This document shows positions 34,304 through 44,845 of a stretch of 64,000 bases of DNA, piece by piece. Both the position numbers and the translations under genes were made by a program. The notes under the pieces were generated by a model. It was given only the letters and a program-made list of their open reading frames with translations, ran no database searches and was not told the DNA's origin. Each line of letters starts with the position of its first letter. The first letter of the stretch is position 1. The stretch is from Doryteuthis pealeii (Eukaryota > Mollusca > Cephalopoda > Myopsida > Loliginidae). Location of the stretch: NCBI GenBank assembly GCA_023376005.1, contig CM042138.1:98714276-98778275 (forward strand), in the 5' to 3' direction.

Positions 34304-34560
34304 TATTGGTATTTTATTTTTTTTCTATCTCTCTTTTTCTTCCGGTTATAGATTGGCATTTTTCTTATCTTTTTCTTTCTTTCTTTCTTTCTTTATTTCT
34401 TTCTTTCTTTCTTAGATTGGTATTCTTTATTTTTTCTATCTCTCTTTCTTTTTCCTCCGGTTATAGATTCTTTCTTTCTTTCATAGATTGGTATTTTTCA
34501 TTGTCTTTCTATATTTCTTTCATTCTTTCATAAATTAGTGTTTTTTCTTCTTTCTTTTTT
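34160..34560. repeat. (TTTC)n with ATAGATTGGTATTTTT linker repeats
   Basis: TTTC runs are separated by at least six copies of a linker resembling ATAGATTGGTATTTTT, a minisatellite with variable tetranucleotide spacing. Phe/Ser/Leu-rich peptides predicted here are artefacts. Confidence 0.85.
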
Positions 34561-35296
34561 TCTTGTCTCTTTTGAAAATGTCTCCTTCTTTCGTACCTTT
34601 TTTTTACTTTGTATTTTTCAAAGATTTTCTTCCTTTTTAACTTGATATTTTCGCTTGATTCTAACTTTCTTTTATGGCGGCGTTTTCTTAACTCTTTCTT
34701 TCTTTCGTTCTCAATCAACCCGGATCAGCCGCCCCCGCCTCGTATTTTAACAGATGCGACCTAATGATATTGAAATATAATCTTTCGTTTGACAAGGAAG
34801 TCAGCTTCAATGTGTGAATGGAACCCCCTCGTTTCAGATTCCCATTGATTATTTCCCGAGATTAAAAGAAGAAAGTGAAAAACGCAGCGAGATATCAATA
34901 AAGGATACAGAGATTCTAATAAGGGTTATAGGGAGAAAAGTAGAAATAAACGATAATAACGTATTCGAATGTGAAGTCTCGCGAGAAGAGACTTTAAGGA
35001 TTGATTCAGTTTAGTAGATAATTGCTCCCGGAAACCTGTAGGTAGTGATGCTAACTGGATTATGCAATACACCTTCTGTACAAATCAGGATAGTGCTCGT
35101 AATGTTGCAGATGAAGGGGCAAATTCTTCTGCTGGGGAAAGAGGTTAGGTGAAAGAAGTGGGAGAATTTGAACTGATTATGGGTTAGAAATACATGATAG
35201 GAAATTTGACGCCATTTTAAAGAAAATCCCGTGTCATATTATTTTTAAAGAAACTATTTAAATAAATCATCTGTTTTCATGTATTTTCCACATGAA

Positions 35297-35299
<3 letters not shown>

Positions 35300-35366
<67 letters not shown>

Positions 35367-35440
35367 AACATATATATATATGTATGTATATTAATGTGTA
35401 TGTATGTACATATATATGCATGTATATGTATATATGGATC
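35300..35440. repeat. (TA)n(TG)n microsatellite
   Basis: TA tract to 35339, then TG, then mixed TATG. Confidence 0.95.
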
Positions 35441-35500
35441 AAATATATATATTTGAAAATTATTAATATTAAATAGAAATATTTGAAACCATATAACAAA

Positions 35501-35531
<31 letters not shown>

Positions 35532-35547
35532 TATTATTATTATTGCA

Positions 35548-35598
<51 letters not shown>

Positions 35599-36180
35599 TA
35601 ACTCCATTAGAGTTTTTCACACCCACCTTAGCCGATGGTTCAGTGGATGCTGAGTGACATCAAGTCTCCTCAAGTCCCCCGGACTTTTCTGAGTATTCTA
35701 ACCGATCTTAACAATGCTGTAGTTTGGATTGTCTCGTTTCTTCCTCTGATTTCCAGTTCATCCAGATTCTTTCCAGACCCCTGGGAACCGTTCCAAGGGC
35801 ACAACATTTAACTCCATGTTCTCCAGTTTTCTTAGTTCTCTGTCATGATCCAAGTATTTTTAAAATTATTTTACTCTCTTTTACTTTCACCCGGTGACCC
35901 ATCGGGACGGCAAAATCCACGAGAAGATAAGTTTTTCTTCTTGATAATTAACACTATGTCTGGTCTCCTGGCCGGGATTAAAAGATCCGTCTGTATCTCA
36001 AACTCCCGGAGTATTTTATGTCTCATTCTCCAGGACAGATTCGGGTTTGTGAATATACCATTTAGTTTCCGGATGAAAATTCAATTTCTCGCTCAGTTCA
36101 CAGTGGATCAACTTTTCCAGTCGTGCCTTGTCTTGTACTCTCTTTGTGTTAGTTTGCTACATTCGTTTATTATATGATTT
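35501..36180 (-). pseudogene. LINE 3' fragment, longer copy with (TAA)n tail
   Basis: Minus-strand coding relic about 0.6 kb long. The (ATT)n at 35501-35599 is the 3' tail. Going left to right on the plus strand one passes back through the C-terminal repeat (GAGTATTCTAACCGATCTTA), then GTTCTCTGTCATGATCCAAG, then a stretch whose minus-strand translation includes VHWELSEKLN and WYIHKPESVLENE. This W..HKPE.V.EN pattern precedes the terminal domain in related invertebrate LINE polyproteins. Frameshifts are present. Confidence 0.75.
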
Positions 36181-36219
36181 ACCATTTCATCTTTTTATCC
36201 ACATATTATTATTATAATT

Positions 36220-36406
36220 AATTTTCCCCCCAGCGTTAGCTGATGGCCTTTCGCTGGAGTCTGAGTGACAGCAAGTCTCCTCAGGTCTCCAGGATTCTTC
36301 TGTGCATTCTAGCCGATTGCAGCAATGCAGTTGTCTGGATGGCCTCAATTCCGTCTCTGATTTCCAGTTCTTCCAGTCTTTTTTCCAAGCTTTTTGAGAC
36401 TGTTCC

Positions 36407-36450
<44 letters not shown>
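36220..36450 (-). pseudogene. LINE 3' fragment
   Basis: Plus-strand CAGCGTTAGCTGATGGCCTT, CAGCAAGTCTCCTCAGGTCT and AGTTCTTCCAGTCTTTTTTC. The coding relic is cut by (ATT)n at 36409-36450, which is the tail of the next copy to the right. Confidence 0.7.
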
Positions 36451-36452
<2 letters not shown>

Positions 36453-36780
36453 TTCACACGCGTTTTAATTAGTGGGTTTTGACTGAAGTCTGAGTGACAG
36501 CAAGTCTCCTCAGAACTCTAGGACTCTTCTAAGTATCTTCGCGGCTTTTAACAGTGCTGTGGTCTAGATGGTTTCAATTCTTCCTATAATCTCCGGTTCA
36601 TCCAGTCTCTTTTCCATATTCTTGGGGACTGTTCCAGGTATTCGAACTACAATTGGTACCAGTGTCACTTTTCTGTTCAATAACATTCCTTCACTTTCAT
36701 GTGAAAGTCTTCTGATCTCACTGCGACTTTGAGAAACAAAAGGATTACCCAATACCGTCCAGATGGCGTTACCAAGCATT
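36451..36780 (-). pseudogene. LINE 3' fragment abutting an inverted copy
   Basis: Minus-strand translation includes VTLVPIVVRIPGTVPKNMEK followed by RLDEPEI, matching the VIPIVIGALGTVPK..EKRLEELEI consensus of the family. At 36780 it meets a plus-strand copy, so the two are head to head. Confidence 0.7.
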
Positions 36781-37050
36781 AATTAACAAGAAGAAAATAA
36801 TTTGTCATCTCGTGGATTTTGCCATTTCTGGCTCCCATAGAGTGAAAATGAAAGAAAGCGAAAATATAAACAAATACCTGGATCTTGCGAGAGAGATGAA
36901 CAAAGCTGTGCCACATGACGGTGATACCAATAGTATTTGGTGCTCTTGAAACTGTCCCAAAAATATGGAAAATGGTGGGGGTGGGGGTAGAGATTAGAGG
37001 AAGAATCATCCAGACCACAGCACTCATAAAATCAGCTAGAATACTTAGAA
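36781..37050 (+). pseudogene. LINE C-terminal coding fragment, plus strand
   Basis: Reads in pieces NKYLDLAREMNK, then VIPIVFGALETVPKIWK and QTTALIKSARILRKVLKT. It is frameshifted after the KYLDLARE segment. It is followed by a short spacer and a further copy. Confidence 0.7.
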
Positions 37051-37074
37051 AAGTACTGAAGACACGAAGAGACT

Positions 37075-37420
37075 TGCCCACACTTACTACATTGAAAAAG
37101 CTGTGGAATATGAGGGTGAAAGTGATACCAATTGTAATTGGTGCAATAGGAACGGTCCTAAAAAGCTTGGAAAAAAGACTGGAGGAACTAGAAATCAGAA
37201 GAACTGAGACCATCCAGACAACACCATTGCTGAAATCGGCTAGAATAATTAGAAGAGTCCTGGAGACCTGAGGTGACTTGTTACTAAGACTCCAGTGAAA
37301 TACCGTCAGCTAACGCTGGTATGAGAAACTCAATAATAATAATTATAATTTGCTGTCACTCAGCCTCTAGTGAACCACCGGCTACGGCAGGTGGGACAAA
37401 CTTAAAATAATAATAATAAT
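37075..37420 (+). pseudogene. LINE C-terminal coding fragment, plus strand
   Basis: An open stretch encodes LKKLWNMRVKVIPIVIGAIG, then LKSLEKRLEELEIRRTE and SARIIRRVLET before a stop. The untranslated end (CTCCAGTGAAATACCGTCAG, CTAACGCTGGTATGAGAAAC) runs into short TAA repeats. A second, shorter copy of the same untranslated end lies at 37358-37420. Confidence 0.75.
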
Positions 37421-37794
37421 ATACCTAGTATTGATTGACAAGAAGAAAATAACCTGTAATCTCGTGGATTTTGCCGTCCTGATCGACCACCGAGTGAAAA
37501 TAAAAGAAAACGAAAAGATAAAAAAATACTTGGACCTTGCCAGAGAACTAAGAAAACTGTGGAACATGAAGGTGAAGTTAGTACCAATTGTAATTGGTTC
37601 CCCTGGAACGGTCCCCAACGCTCTAGAAAAGAATATAGGTGAATTGGAAATCCGAGGAAGAATCGATACCATCCAGACTACAGCACTGTTGAGATCGGCT
37701 AGAATACTCAGAAGGGTTCTGGAGACCTGAGGAGACTTGCTGTCACTCAGCTCCCAGTGAACCACCGGTTACAGCTGGCGGGAAAAACTCAATG

Positions 37795-37848
<54 letters not shown>

Positions 37849-37850
37849 GC
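37420..37850 (+). pseudogene. LINE C-terminal domain, best-preserved copy
   Basis: A frame of about 99 codons encodes DKKKITCNLVDFAVLIDHRV, KENEKIKKYLDLARELRKLW, KLVPIVIGSPGTVPNALEK and RGRIDTIQTTALLRSARILR, ending RVLET. In related LINE polyproteins this region follows an RPD motif, and the spacing to the Asp in LVDFA suggests the PD-(D/E)xK nuclease-like domain of LINEs with a C-terminal endonuclease; that assignment is inference. After the stop comes a 70-bp untranslated end, then (TAA)n to 37850. It is 5'-truncated, so cannot move on its own. Confidence 0.8.
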
Positions 37851-37859
37851 CTTTCTAAA

Positions 37860-39050
37860 AAGAAGAATGTAAAAAAATGATAAAGTATGGGAGAGAAAGA
37901 AGAAAAAGATAAGAATGATAATAACAACGAGTGGGGGTGGAAAAAATCAAGAAAAAGTAAACAAGACTAAATATAACGGGGGAATGTGAAAGAATGAAGA
38001 AAAAGAAGATACGAGTAATAATAATAAAGCAATGTAAAAGATAAAGAAAAGATAAGAGTAATGATAATACTGAGGGAATGAAAAAGAAAGAAGAAAACGG
38101 ATGATTATTGTATTGATGGTGAGGAAAGTAATAATAATTGAGCCAGAGAGTGATGAAGAAAGAAAAGAGGAACAAGATAATAATGGAGATAAATGACATA
38201 TCGATCATTGATCGACTCTCTTTATTCATTTTTATTTATTCTGCCATCTTCGTATGAAGGTTTAGAGGCGCATCCGTGTCAGGCAGCCATGATATAAGTG
38301 TGATTCCCTAATTTTTACTGTCGCAGATAGCACTGTGAACAGCCGGAATATTAATGTACTCTATAGATATTCCATAGGCGTGGAGACAAGTTAACAGATG
38401 TCGTCAGTGCGTCAACTGGAGCAAGGGGGCGAAACGTGCCAATCTTTTGTTATTACTTCCGGTGTACATACTACGGCAACTTCTTTCTCCTTTCCAGTTC
38501 TTGGATCACCTGAAGCCGACGAATTCCTCTTTTGATTCCTGACTTGACAATATCTTCGCCTCCCTCTCACAAGAATGTTCTTTTTTATGTATTCGAGTAT
38601 CCAGTGATAATCACAGGGCTGGAATCGTTGGTGACAGTCAGGTCATTTGTATGATATTTATCTTAGCTGTTCAAATCCTGAACCAGGCGCTTTGAATTTC
38701 ACACAGCACTAATACTGTATGAATCCAATTCTTCTTCTTCCAGCTATGGGTAAATAGTAGGAGAAACTGGTCTCTTTAACCTTGGTATAACAGCCATTAA
38801 TACTATTAAACCTGTTAAACTCTGCCTAAGATCATCTCATCAGATTTACCAACAAAGAAGCATACGTGGACTCCACAAAAACAATAACAACAATATATAT
38901 GTATATATAATGTGTGTATAAAAATACATCAATAGACACATAGTATAATGATTAAAAAAGTATTTATTTTACACGACAAATATTCTTTTTTCAACATAAT
39001 CTCCTCCTTTTAATTCTGCTAATAAACACGTGCCAGTTTTTCAACCTTCA
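37860..39050. other. Mostly no gene recognised; contains one SINE
   Basis: 37860-38210 is an A/G-rich, (AAT)-speckled stretch that may be decayed LINE tail. 38220-38630 has no assigned feature, although GCGAAACGTGCC at 38430 resembles the downstream part of a hammerhead core without its CTGANGA box. Confidence 0.4.
38632..38845 (+). mobile_element. tRNA-derived SINE, family A (decayed)
   Basis: B-box-like GTTCAAATCCTGAACC, then TTTCACACAGCACTAATACT, CCAGCTATGGGTAAATAGTA, GGTCTCTTTAACCTTGG and AAACCTGTTAAACTCTGCC. The A box is no longer clear. Confidence 0.75.
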
Positions 39051-39072
39051 CCATCGTGTCTATGTCAGTCTG

Positions 39073-39076
39073 TTGA

Positions 39077-39129
<53 letters not shown>

Positions 39130-39229
39130 CAATCTGTTGATATCTATATATCAATCTCTCCCAGTCTCTATTCGTCTATCTATGTATATCAGTATGTTTA
39201 TATCTATCTATTTATCTATCTCGGTCTAT

Positions 39230-39325
<96 letters not shown>

Positions 39326-39331
39326 AGTCCA

Positions 39332-39364
<33 letters not shown>

Positions 39365-39500
39365 CAGTCTGTTCATATCTATCAAGCTCAGTCTGTTGAT
39401 ATCTATCTTTCTCAATCTGTTGATATCAATATATCAATCTATCTCAGTTTCTTGATATCTATCTATCTATCTATTATATATATCTATATCAGTCGATATC
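39073..39500. repeat. (ATCT)n, (CT)n and (TA)n array
   Basis: ATCT runs joined by the linker CTCAATCTGTTGATATCTAT (five or more variants), with CT at 39235-39274 and TA at 39274-39322. The organisation matches 14770-15410 and 16540-17170 with a different linker sequence. Confidence 0.9.
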
Positions 39501-40017
39501 TATCTGTCCACGTGTATATGTTAATATATTTATGAATAAGCATTTACTTTTCTGTATCCGGTGATGTGGCTTCAATTCTTGAGTTCTAATAAGTATGGAG
39601 TGCCATCACCCCCAGATCCATTCCGACTCAGAGTGGCAGTACCTGTTGAATCAATGGACCAAACTGATATTTGAAAATTAATAGTATTGGATAAGAATAC
39701 TTGAAACCATATAACTGTATGCAATTTTTTTGCATTAACAGTCCGTGAGCCCTTTACGGCCTATTTTGTGTTTTACTCAATAACTTCTAGATCGAAACCA
39801 TTATATCGTTGAATAGAGCTCGTTGAAATCTTTCTTTTACATGTAGAATATGGTTTTTCTCTTTCCGTTTGTCAAAGTTATATTTATCTGCAAATAAGAT
39901 CAAAGCATTGTGTTAAAAAACGGCCTTAAGCATATTTGGTATCATATAACTGTATGCAAACAAATGATTATAGATAATTTAAAAGTTGAAATGGGAAATC
40001 GAAAATACAGTTATGGT

Positions 40018-40090
40018 ATTTGCCTCTCATCCCACTTATGAGGGCGTGACACAAGGACATTTTTATGTGGGCCCTCGAAAATACAGTTAT
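40018..40090 (-). repeat. 3' fragment of SINE-like family F
   Basis: CATCCCACTTATGAGGGCG, GACACAAGGACATTTTTATG and TGGGCCCTC match the end of the GC-rich insertion at 40382-40656 and the sequence at 63598-63745. Confidence 0.5.
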
Positions 40091-40197
40091 AATTTATTTA
40101 TTTGTTTCTTGTAACTCCTTTCAATCTCTTTTTTCCCATCTTCTCACATCAACCTTTAAAATTCTTTGCACAAAGCATATACACTATCAATACAATA

Positions 40198-41114
40198 TCT
40201 TATTATAATGGAAATTATGTATCTGTCTGTCTGTAACCGAAGCTATATCAGTTTCCAAGTCACAATTCCCTTAGTTATTTACGTCACATTCTCCATGATT
40301 TTTTAAATATTTTAAACTTTATTTATTAATAACATTGTTTTAAATTATTAATACTGTTGGCCTTATCTACATGCTAGATATTTACCACGTACCCCACGTG
40401 TACCGGTCAGGCACAAGGCCCTATTAATGTGGGACCACCCACAAGCAGTGACTCATTGGTGGCGGGTGCAAAAAATGCGTTGATCCCTTCGGCATTCCCC
40501 CTCAATGAGGCGCCTCAGGCAAAGGGCAATAAACCCAGCCCTACCACTTTGAATCGAGGGGCCAGGTGCTTCCTGGGGGGATGGTCCTCTGGGATCAATG
40601 ATGTTAACTTGTACGGCCCAGGCCACAGCCACTGGACCCCCGGTCGAAACCAGAGTTAGATATGTTGAACATATATTTATATTTACTACAAAATAACGGT
40701 TTACTATGTTAACAGGAAAACTAATTTGCATATTGATCTTAAAAATTTGATTTCAATAAATATGTGCTAGGTATTATAGATTTCTAATTATTTGGTTTTA
40801 TTTTAATAAATATAAGAAAAAATCTCTTCAATAAATCTTAAAAGAAACCCACTAACAAGAAAAAATAACTGTATTGTATTATTTACTTCCTAATAGTTAA
40901 ATAGTTAAATTGGAAAATTTAACCATGAGAGAGGGGAGTGATGGAAAATGATGGAAGAGGTAGTTTCAAAGTTGTTCAATTTTTCGATTATACCACCTCT
41001 GTTTCAAATCATTTTATCTGTATTTCATTTAGTTTCATTAGTCTTTCTACTTTTATATACTTCATCACCTTAAAACTTAAATACTTGCACCCGGAAGGTG
41101 CATATATTTGCTAG
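40198..41114 (+). mobile_element. Helitron-like non-autonomous element with inserted SINE
   Basis: Begins A|TCTTATTATAATGGAAA and ends GCACCCGGAAGGTGC hairpin, spacer, CTAG|T. These are the hallmarks of Helitron-type rolling-circle elements (5' TC, 3' hairpin plus CTRR, insertion between A and T, no target duplication). The 626-bp copy at 42703-43328 aligns along its whole length except for a GC-rich 275-bp block here at 40382-40656. No Rep/helicase is encoded. Confidence 0.8.
40382..40656 (-). mobile_element. GC-rich SINE-like insertion (family F)
   Basis: Flanked by a 7-bp direct repeat TAGATAT (40375-40381 and 40657-40663) and missing from the sister Helitron-like copy, so it is an insertion. 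Composition changes sharply to GC-rich. Shared words (ATTTACCA, GACACAAGG-like, AAAAATGCGTTGATCCC) occur again at 63598-63745, so it is dispersed. Orientation as minus is inferred from the tail resemblance to family A SINEs. Confidence 0.7.
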
Positions 41115-41204
41115 TATATTTAAAGATCAAATACTGTTAAGTAATTCATCAGATAGTTTCCAAAAATTCCCTCTTAACTCTTTTGCCAACTGTATGCCAT
41201 TTTA

Positions 41205-41608
41205 AAGCTTTCTGTATGTGTGTGTGTGTGTGTGTGTGTGTGGGGGTAATTGTGATTTTATTTGACAATATACAATAGCGTTCAATAATGGAGAATGTAA
41301 AAGTAAAGATTTTAAATGTCAAATTCGACGGATTCGATTGTGATAAACATTTTAGTAAAAAATTATTAACTCTTTGCCTACCAAAATTCCCCCAATGGCC
41401 GTACCAAATAGTGTTGGTATTTTTTACCTGTATGATGGGATATTTCAAAGGTCACTACCAAATTCACCACATAACTCATTCTATTCAAATAAAGTCCTAT
41501 TATCAGTGCAAACAAGTGACACGTGCAAGAACCGCTAACAGCAGTTTACAGTGCGATTGCATTGGTGAGTGAACAACTGCGAGCGGCTTAAAGTAGGCAA
41601 ATAGTTAA
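41205..41608 (+). repeat. Composite repeat K, plus-strand copy
   Basis: Left part 41205-41362 (GTGATTTTATTTGACAATAT, AATGTAAAAGTAAAGATTTT, TTCGACGGATTCGATTGTGA) is the reverse of 14345-14500. The right part is the TTAA-flanked MITE. Both parts are preserved together at the other locus. A (TG)n tract at 41217-41242 lies at the left edge. Confidence 0.7.
41366..41608. mobile_element. MITE with TTAA target duplication, piggyBac-like, copy 2
   Basis: TTAA at 41366-41369 and 41605-41608. Inverted ends CTCTTTGCCTACC and GTAGGCAAATAG. Similar to 18737-18983 along its length (GGTATTTTTTACCTGTATGA, TCTATTCAAATAAAG). No coding capacity. Confidence 0.75.
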
Positions 41609-41614
41609 AGTCTT

Positions 41615-42100
41615 TTTCTCTCGATTATTTCTTAAATCATCCAACGTAATCTTAATTAATTTACACTAATACTGTTTTAAATCAGACTAGAAAAAACCCA
41701 AACAAACAAAACAATTGGTTAATAGACTTAATTTTTGAAATCTGCCTTGATAATCAATTTCCAGTTCCAGGAGGAAGATTAAAAAAATGTCTATAATAAT
41801 TAGAAATTCTATTACTTTAAAGGTTTGATTACAATAAAACATTTACAAATGAATCAAACTTTGGTATAAATAACCTATAAGGATTTGATATACCGTTAAA
41901 CAAATAAACCAAACCAATCATTTCTTTTTTTTCCTTTTTATCTCTTCCTATTAATATTCCCTTTTGACTCATTCATCAAAAGCGAAGCATAAAGTTATCT
42001 CTGTTTATTTCAGAAGATCGATATTTCATCGTATGAAAGATACTGGATATTTAAAGCATTCATTAAAAAGAGTTACATATTTAGAGATGCACATCTATGT
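41615..42100. other. No gene recognised
   Basis: AT-rich. GATATACCGTTAAACAAATA at 41888 is the terminal word of repeat family G standing alone. Confidence 0.4.
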
Positions 42101-42139
42101 ACCTATATGGTTTTTCTTCGTTTCTTTTGTTCATTTTTT

Positions 42140-42558
42140 ACCGATAGACTCCAAAGCTATAAACCGATCTTGATGAGACTTGGCATGTACCCGGTACATC
42201 TAATTCGCCCAGTGAGCAAATAAAACTGGCATCTAATGGAGTTCCTCCTTTGTGCGAAAATCACTCATTCCATCTCCAGTTTCCTCGGCTATTTGGCAAA
42301 TATTGATGAAACTTGACCACAAGGAGTGTTTTAAATGTATGTTAGAATATGATCATGAAAGTCAATTTCGCCATGAAAGTAAATCAAATTTCCAGTTGCA
42401 AAAGTGACCATCTAACTTGTGGACGTGAGGGAGTGGGAGTTCTGGCAAGAAAATTAAGACGGAACTCATTCGTATAGAAAGTAAGTAGAGTGAATTTTTA
42501 TCTAACATTTGTTTTGGTGTATTATTTAATTCCGAGCAACTCTGGGTTCTTATGCTAG
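42140..42558 (+). mobile_element. Second Helitron-like family, 3' part
   Basis: The 3' end reads CCGAGCAACTCTGGG (imperfect hairpin), spacer, then CTAG before T at 42555-42559. Upstream is ACCGATCTTGATGAGACTTG with GCATGTACCC, a sequence I associate with internal parts of invertebrate Helitron-like repeats. The start is not identified. The terminus differs from the GCACCC hairpin family, so this is a separate family. Confidence 0.5.
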
Positions 42559-42645
42559 TATTAGAATCATTCTGTCATAACAACATACTATTTTGCATTT
42601 GTCATCTTTTGATTGACGCTCGAACTCTCACAGTCCAATTCCTAC

Positions 42646-42651
<6 letters not shown>

Positions 42652-42702
<51 letters not shown>
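42652..42702. repeat. (TA)n microsatellite
   Basis: TA tract ending exactly where the Helitron-like element begins; the element inserted between A and T of the tract. Confidence 0.95.
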
Positions 42703-42705
<3 letters not shown>

Positions 42706-43328
42706 TATTATAATGGAGATTGTGTGTTTGTCTGTCTGTAACCGAAACTATATTACTATACAAATCACAATTCCCTTAGTTATTTACATCACATTCTCCA
42801 TGATTTTATTTTTATTTAAACCTCAATTATTGATAAAATTGTTTACATCATTAAGACTGTTCACCATATCTACATACTAATAACATGCAATTGTATTTAT
42901 ATATAACAAAAATAGCGGATTATAGTGTGAATGGGAAGGCTAATTTGCATATTGATCTTAAAAATTTGATTTTAATAAATATATGCTTAGTATTATTGAT
43001 TTCTAATTGTTTGGTTTTATCTTTTTGAATATGAGCAAAAATCTCGGATAAATCTTAAAAGAAATCCATTAACAAGAAGAAATAACTAATATTATTCTTT
43101 ACTTCCTATTTTAACTAAATAGTTAAATTAGGAAAATTTATCAATGAAAGAGGGAGTAAGGGAAAATGATAGAAGAGTTACTTTCTAAGTTTTCTATTTT
43201 TCAATCATACCCTCTGTTCCAAATTTTTTATCTGCATTCTTATTCAGTTTATTAGCCTTTCTAATTTTATATATTTTATTATATTAAAACTTAAATACTT
43301 GCACCCGGAGGGTGCATATATTTGCTAG
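42703..43328 (+). mobile_element. Helitron-like non-autonomous element, empty copy
   Basis: 5' end TCTTATTATAATGGAGATTG; 3' end GCACCCGGAGGGTGC hairpin followed by TATATTTGCTAG and T. At 626 bp it is the uninterrupted counterpart of 40198-41114. Internal landmarks shared with that copy include TAATTTGCATATTGATCTTA and AAACTTAAATACTTGCACCC. No open reading frame of note. Confidence 0.8.
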
Positions 43329-43814
43329 TATATATAATGTAGGAATTGGACGGCGAGATGCTTCTTGTGTCTACAGGAAAAGTTAGAAATAATTAGATTC
43401 CCAAATAAAAATGACTTGATTAATAAAAAGGATGAGTTCCTAGGAAAATATATGCATAGATTATGCAATGCATTAGAATACCAATAAAATATAATTGATC
43501 AATAAGGGCATAATACAGTAAAATTATGATAAAGCAGTAACAAAGAAAAACTACTAGAAGAAATAAATAAATAAATAAAAAAACTTAGCCAAACTCCAGA
43601 CTAACTGACCCCATAAAGGTCAATAGAGTAAGTTGAAGATAGTGGTAAAGGGTAATAAAAGTATAATGTTACAGCGCACTACTACCCACGTAGGTCAAAA
43701 ATAGGAGGAGTTTAACCTCAACTACAAACTAGCAGCCCACTAAGATTACATTCAGGAAGAATTAAAGAAATATCAGTCTAGCTATATAAAGTAACCGAAA
43801 AAAAAAATCCACTC

Positions 43815-43865
43815 AATCCCTCTGATGAAGGTGTTAGAGTAACACCGAAACCGCGGTCGGGAAAT
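43815..43865 (+). ncRNA. Hammerhead-like motif
   Basis: CTGATGA at 43822-43828, one extra A, a six-pair stem II (GGTGTT/AACACC, loop AGAGT), GAAA at 43847-43850, a C-G pair closing CGCG, then UC at the cleavage position. Stem I is imperfect (G-U, G-C, G-C, then mismatches). The unpaired A between the core box and stem II departs from the canonical fold, so activity is doubtful. Confidence 0.45.
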
Positions 43866-43877
43866 AACTTATTCTAC

Positions 43878-43879
<2 letters not shown>

Positions 43880-43923
<44 letters not shown>

Positions 43924-43935
43924 GGAGAGAGATAG
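43880..43935. repeat. (TA)n(GA)n microsatellite
   Basis: TA tract passing into GA repeats, lying between two hammerhead candidates. Confidence 0.95.
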
Positions 43936-43960
43936 ATCTAAGCGATCTTTAGAACAAAGC

Positions 43961-44002
43961 TTGGTCTGAAGATTGCATAGGCGAGAAACTCTCAGTCATC
44001 AA
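43961..44002 (+). ncRNA. Type I hammerhead ribozyme motif
   Basis: Stem I TTGGT pairs with ATCAA (one G-U); core box CTGAAGA; stem II TTGC/GCGA (one G-U) with loop ATAG; GAAA; a C-G pair closing TCTCA; then the favoured GUC cleavage triplet. All core residues are present. Decayed relatives are at 26251-26400 and about 10525-10590, with the same downstream words (AAACGCC, TTGACTCCATG). Confidence 0.65.
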
Positions 44003-44033
44003 ACGCCCTTGACTCCATCCACTCTAACTTAAC

Positions 44034-44090
44034 TTATATATATGTGTGTGTGTGTATGTATATATATATATATATATATACATATATATG
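44034..44090. repeat. (TA)n/(TG)n microsatellite
   Basis: Short TA and TG tracts with CATATATATG. Confidence 0.9.
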
Positions 44091-44259
44091 TTGTGTGTGG
44101 GGGTGGTGGTGAAAGTCTTCACTTCCCAAAACATTAACTTGATGTGATAGTAGTTATAGATATTAAATCTCTTGTGTGGTTTTTATTTTATAGAAACATC
44201 GTTTGCAACCATTCCATAAATTTTGAATGAACAATAAAAATTTACAATAACGAGAAATG

Positions 44260-44305
44260 ATCAAGTCTTGACGTTTTACCCGGCGTAGATCGGTACTTCA
44301 GCTAG
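44260..44305 (+). mobile_element. Possible Helitron-like 3' terminus
   Basis: CCGGCGTAGATCGG can form a short hairpin. It is followed by TACTTCAG and CTAG before T. The rest of the element is not delimited, so the call rests on the terminus only. Confidence 0.35.
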
Positions 44306-44726
44306 TTAATAATAGTTTTTATCTATCTATTTTATTTTTCCTTAAATATGTTTACTCTTTGGCTTAAAAAAAGAGCATCTTTATTCCAAACAGATTTTTA
44401 AATCTCTGTATGAATTTTGTAAACGTCATTTTGGAATATGTCAACATTTCAAGTTTGTTCAATTAAAGAAAAGAAAGAAAAAAATCATTTTCTTATGCGT
44501 CCTCCATTTTGCGTCGTTTTGCGACTGAGTTTAACGAAAAGTCGATTTTATTGGCGCCGATAGACCGGAAATGAGGAAAAATGACGTCACTCGCTTATGA
44601 CACTTTTTAATTTTTTTTTTAAACTTCAAATTTGGTCAACATCTCCGCTGCGTCTACAGCAGTTCGGTTTGAGCAACAAAGTTCACATGCTTGAATGAAC
44701 GAATGATTGATTGATCTGGTTAATCC

Positions 44727-44845
44727 GGGGAAGAGGAAGAGGGAACAGGGGAGGGAAGAGGAGGAGGGAACAAGGGGAGGGAAGAGGAGGAGGGAACAGG
44801 GGAGGGAAGAGGAGGAGAGAACAGGGGGAGGGAAGAGGGGGGAAC
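44727..44845. repeat. 25-bp purine-rich minisatellite
   Basis: About four and a half tandem units containing GGGAAGAGGAGGAGGGAACA followed by GGGGA. The plus strand is nearly pure purine with many GG/GGGG runs, so intramolecular triplex or G-quadruplex formation is possible. It stands out against the surrounding AT-rich sequence. Confidence 0.85.

Noticed and set aside
35501..35599. CRISPR-like or regulatory repeat array
   Set aside because: It is an (ATT)n LINE tail with no spacer structure; no tandem block in the window has repeat-spacer organisation.
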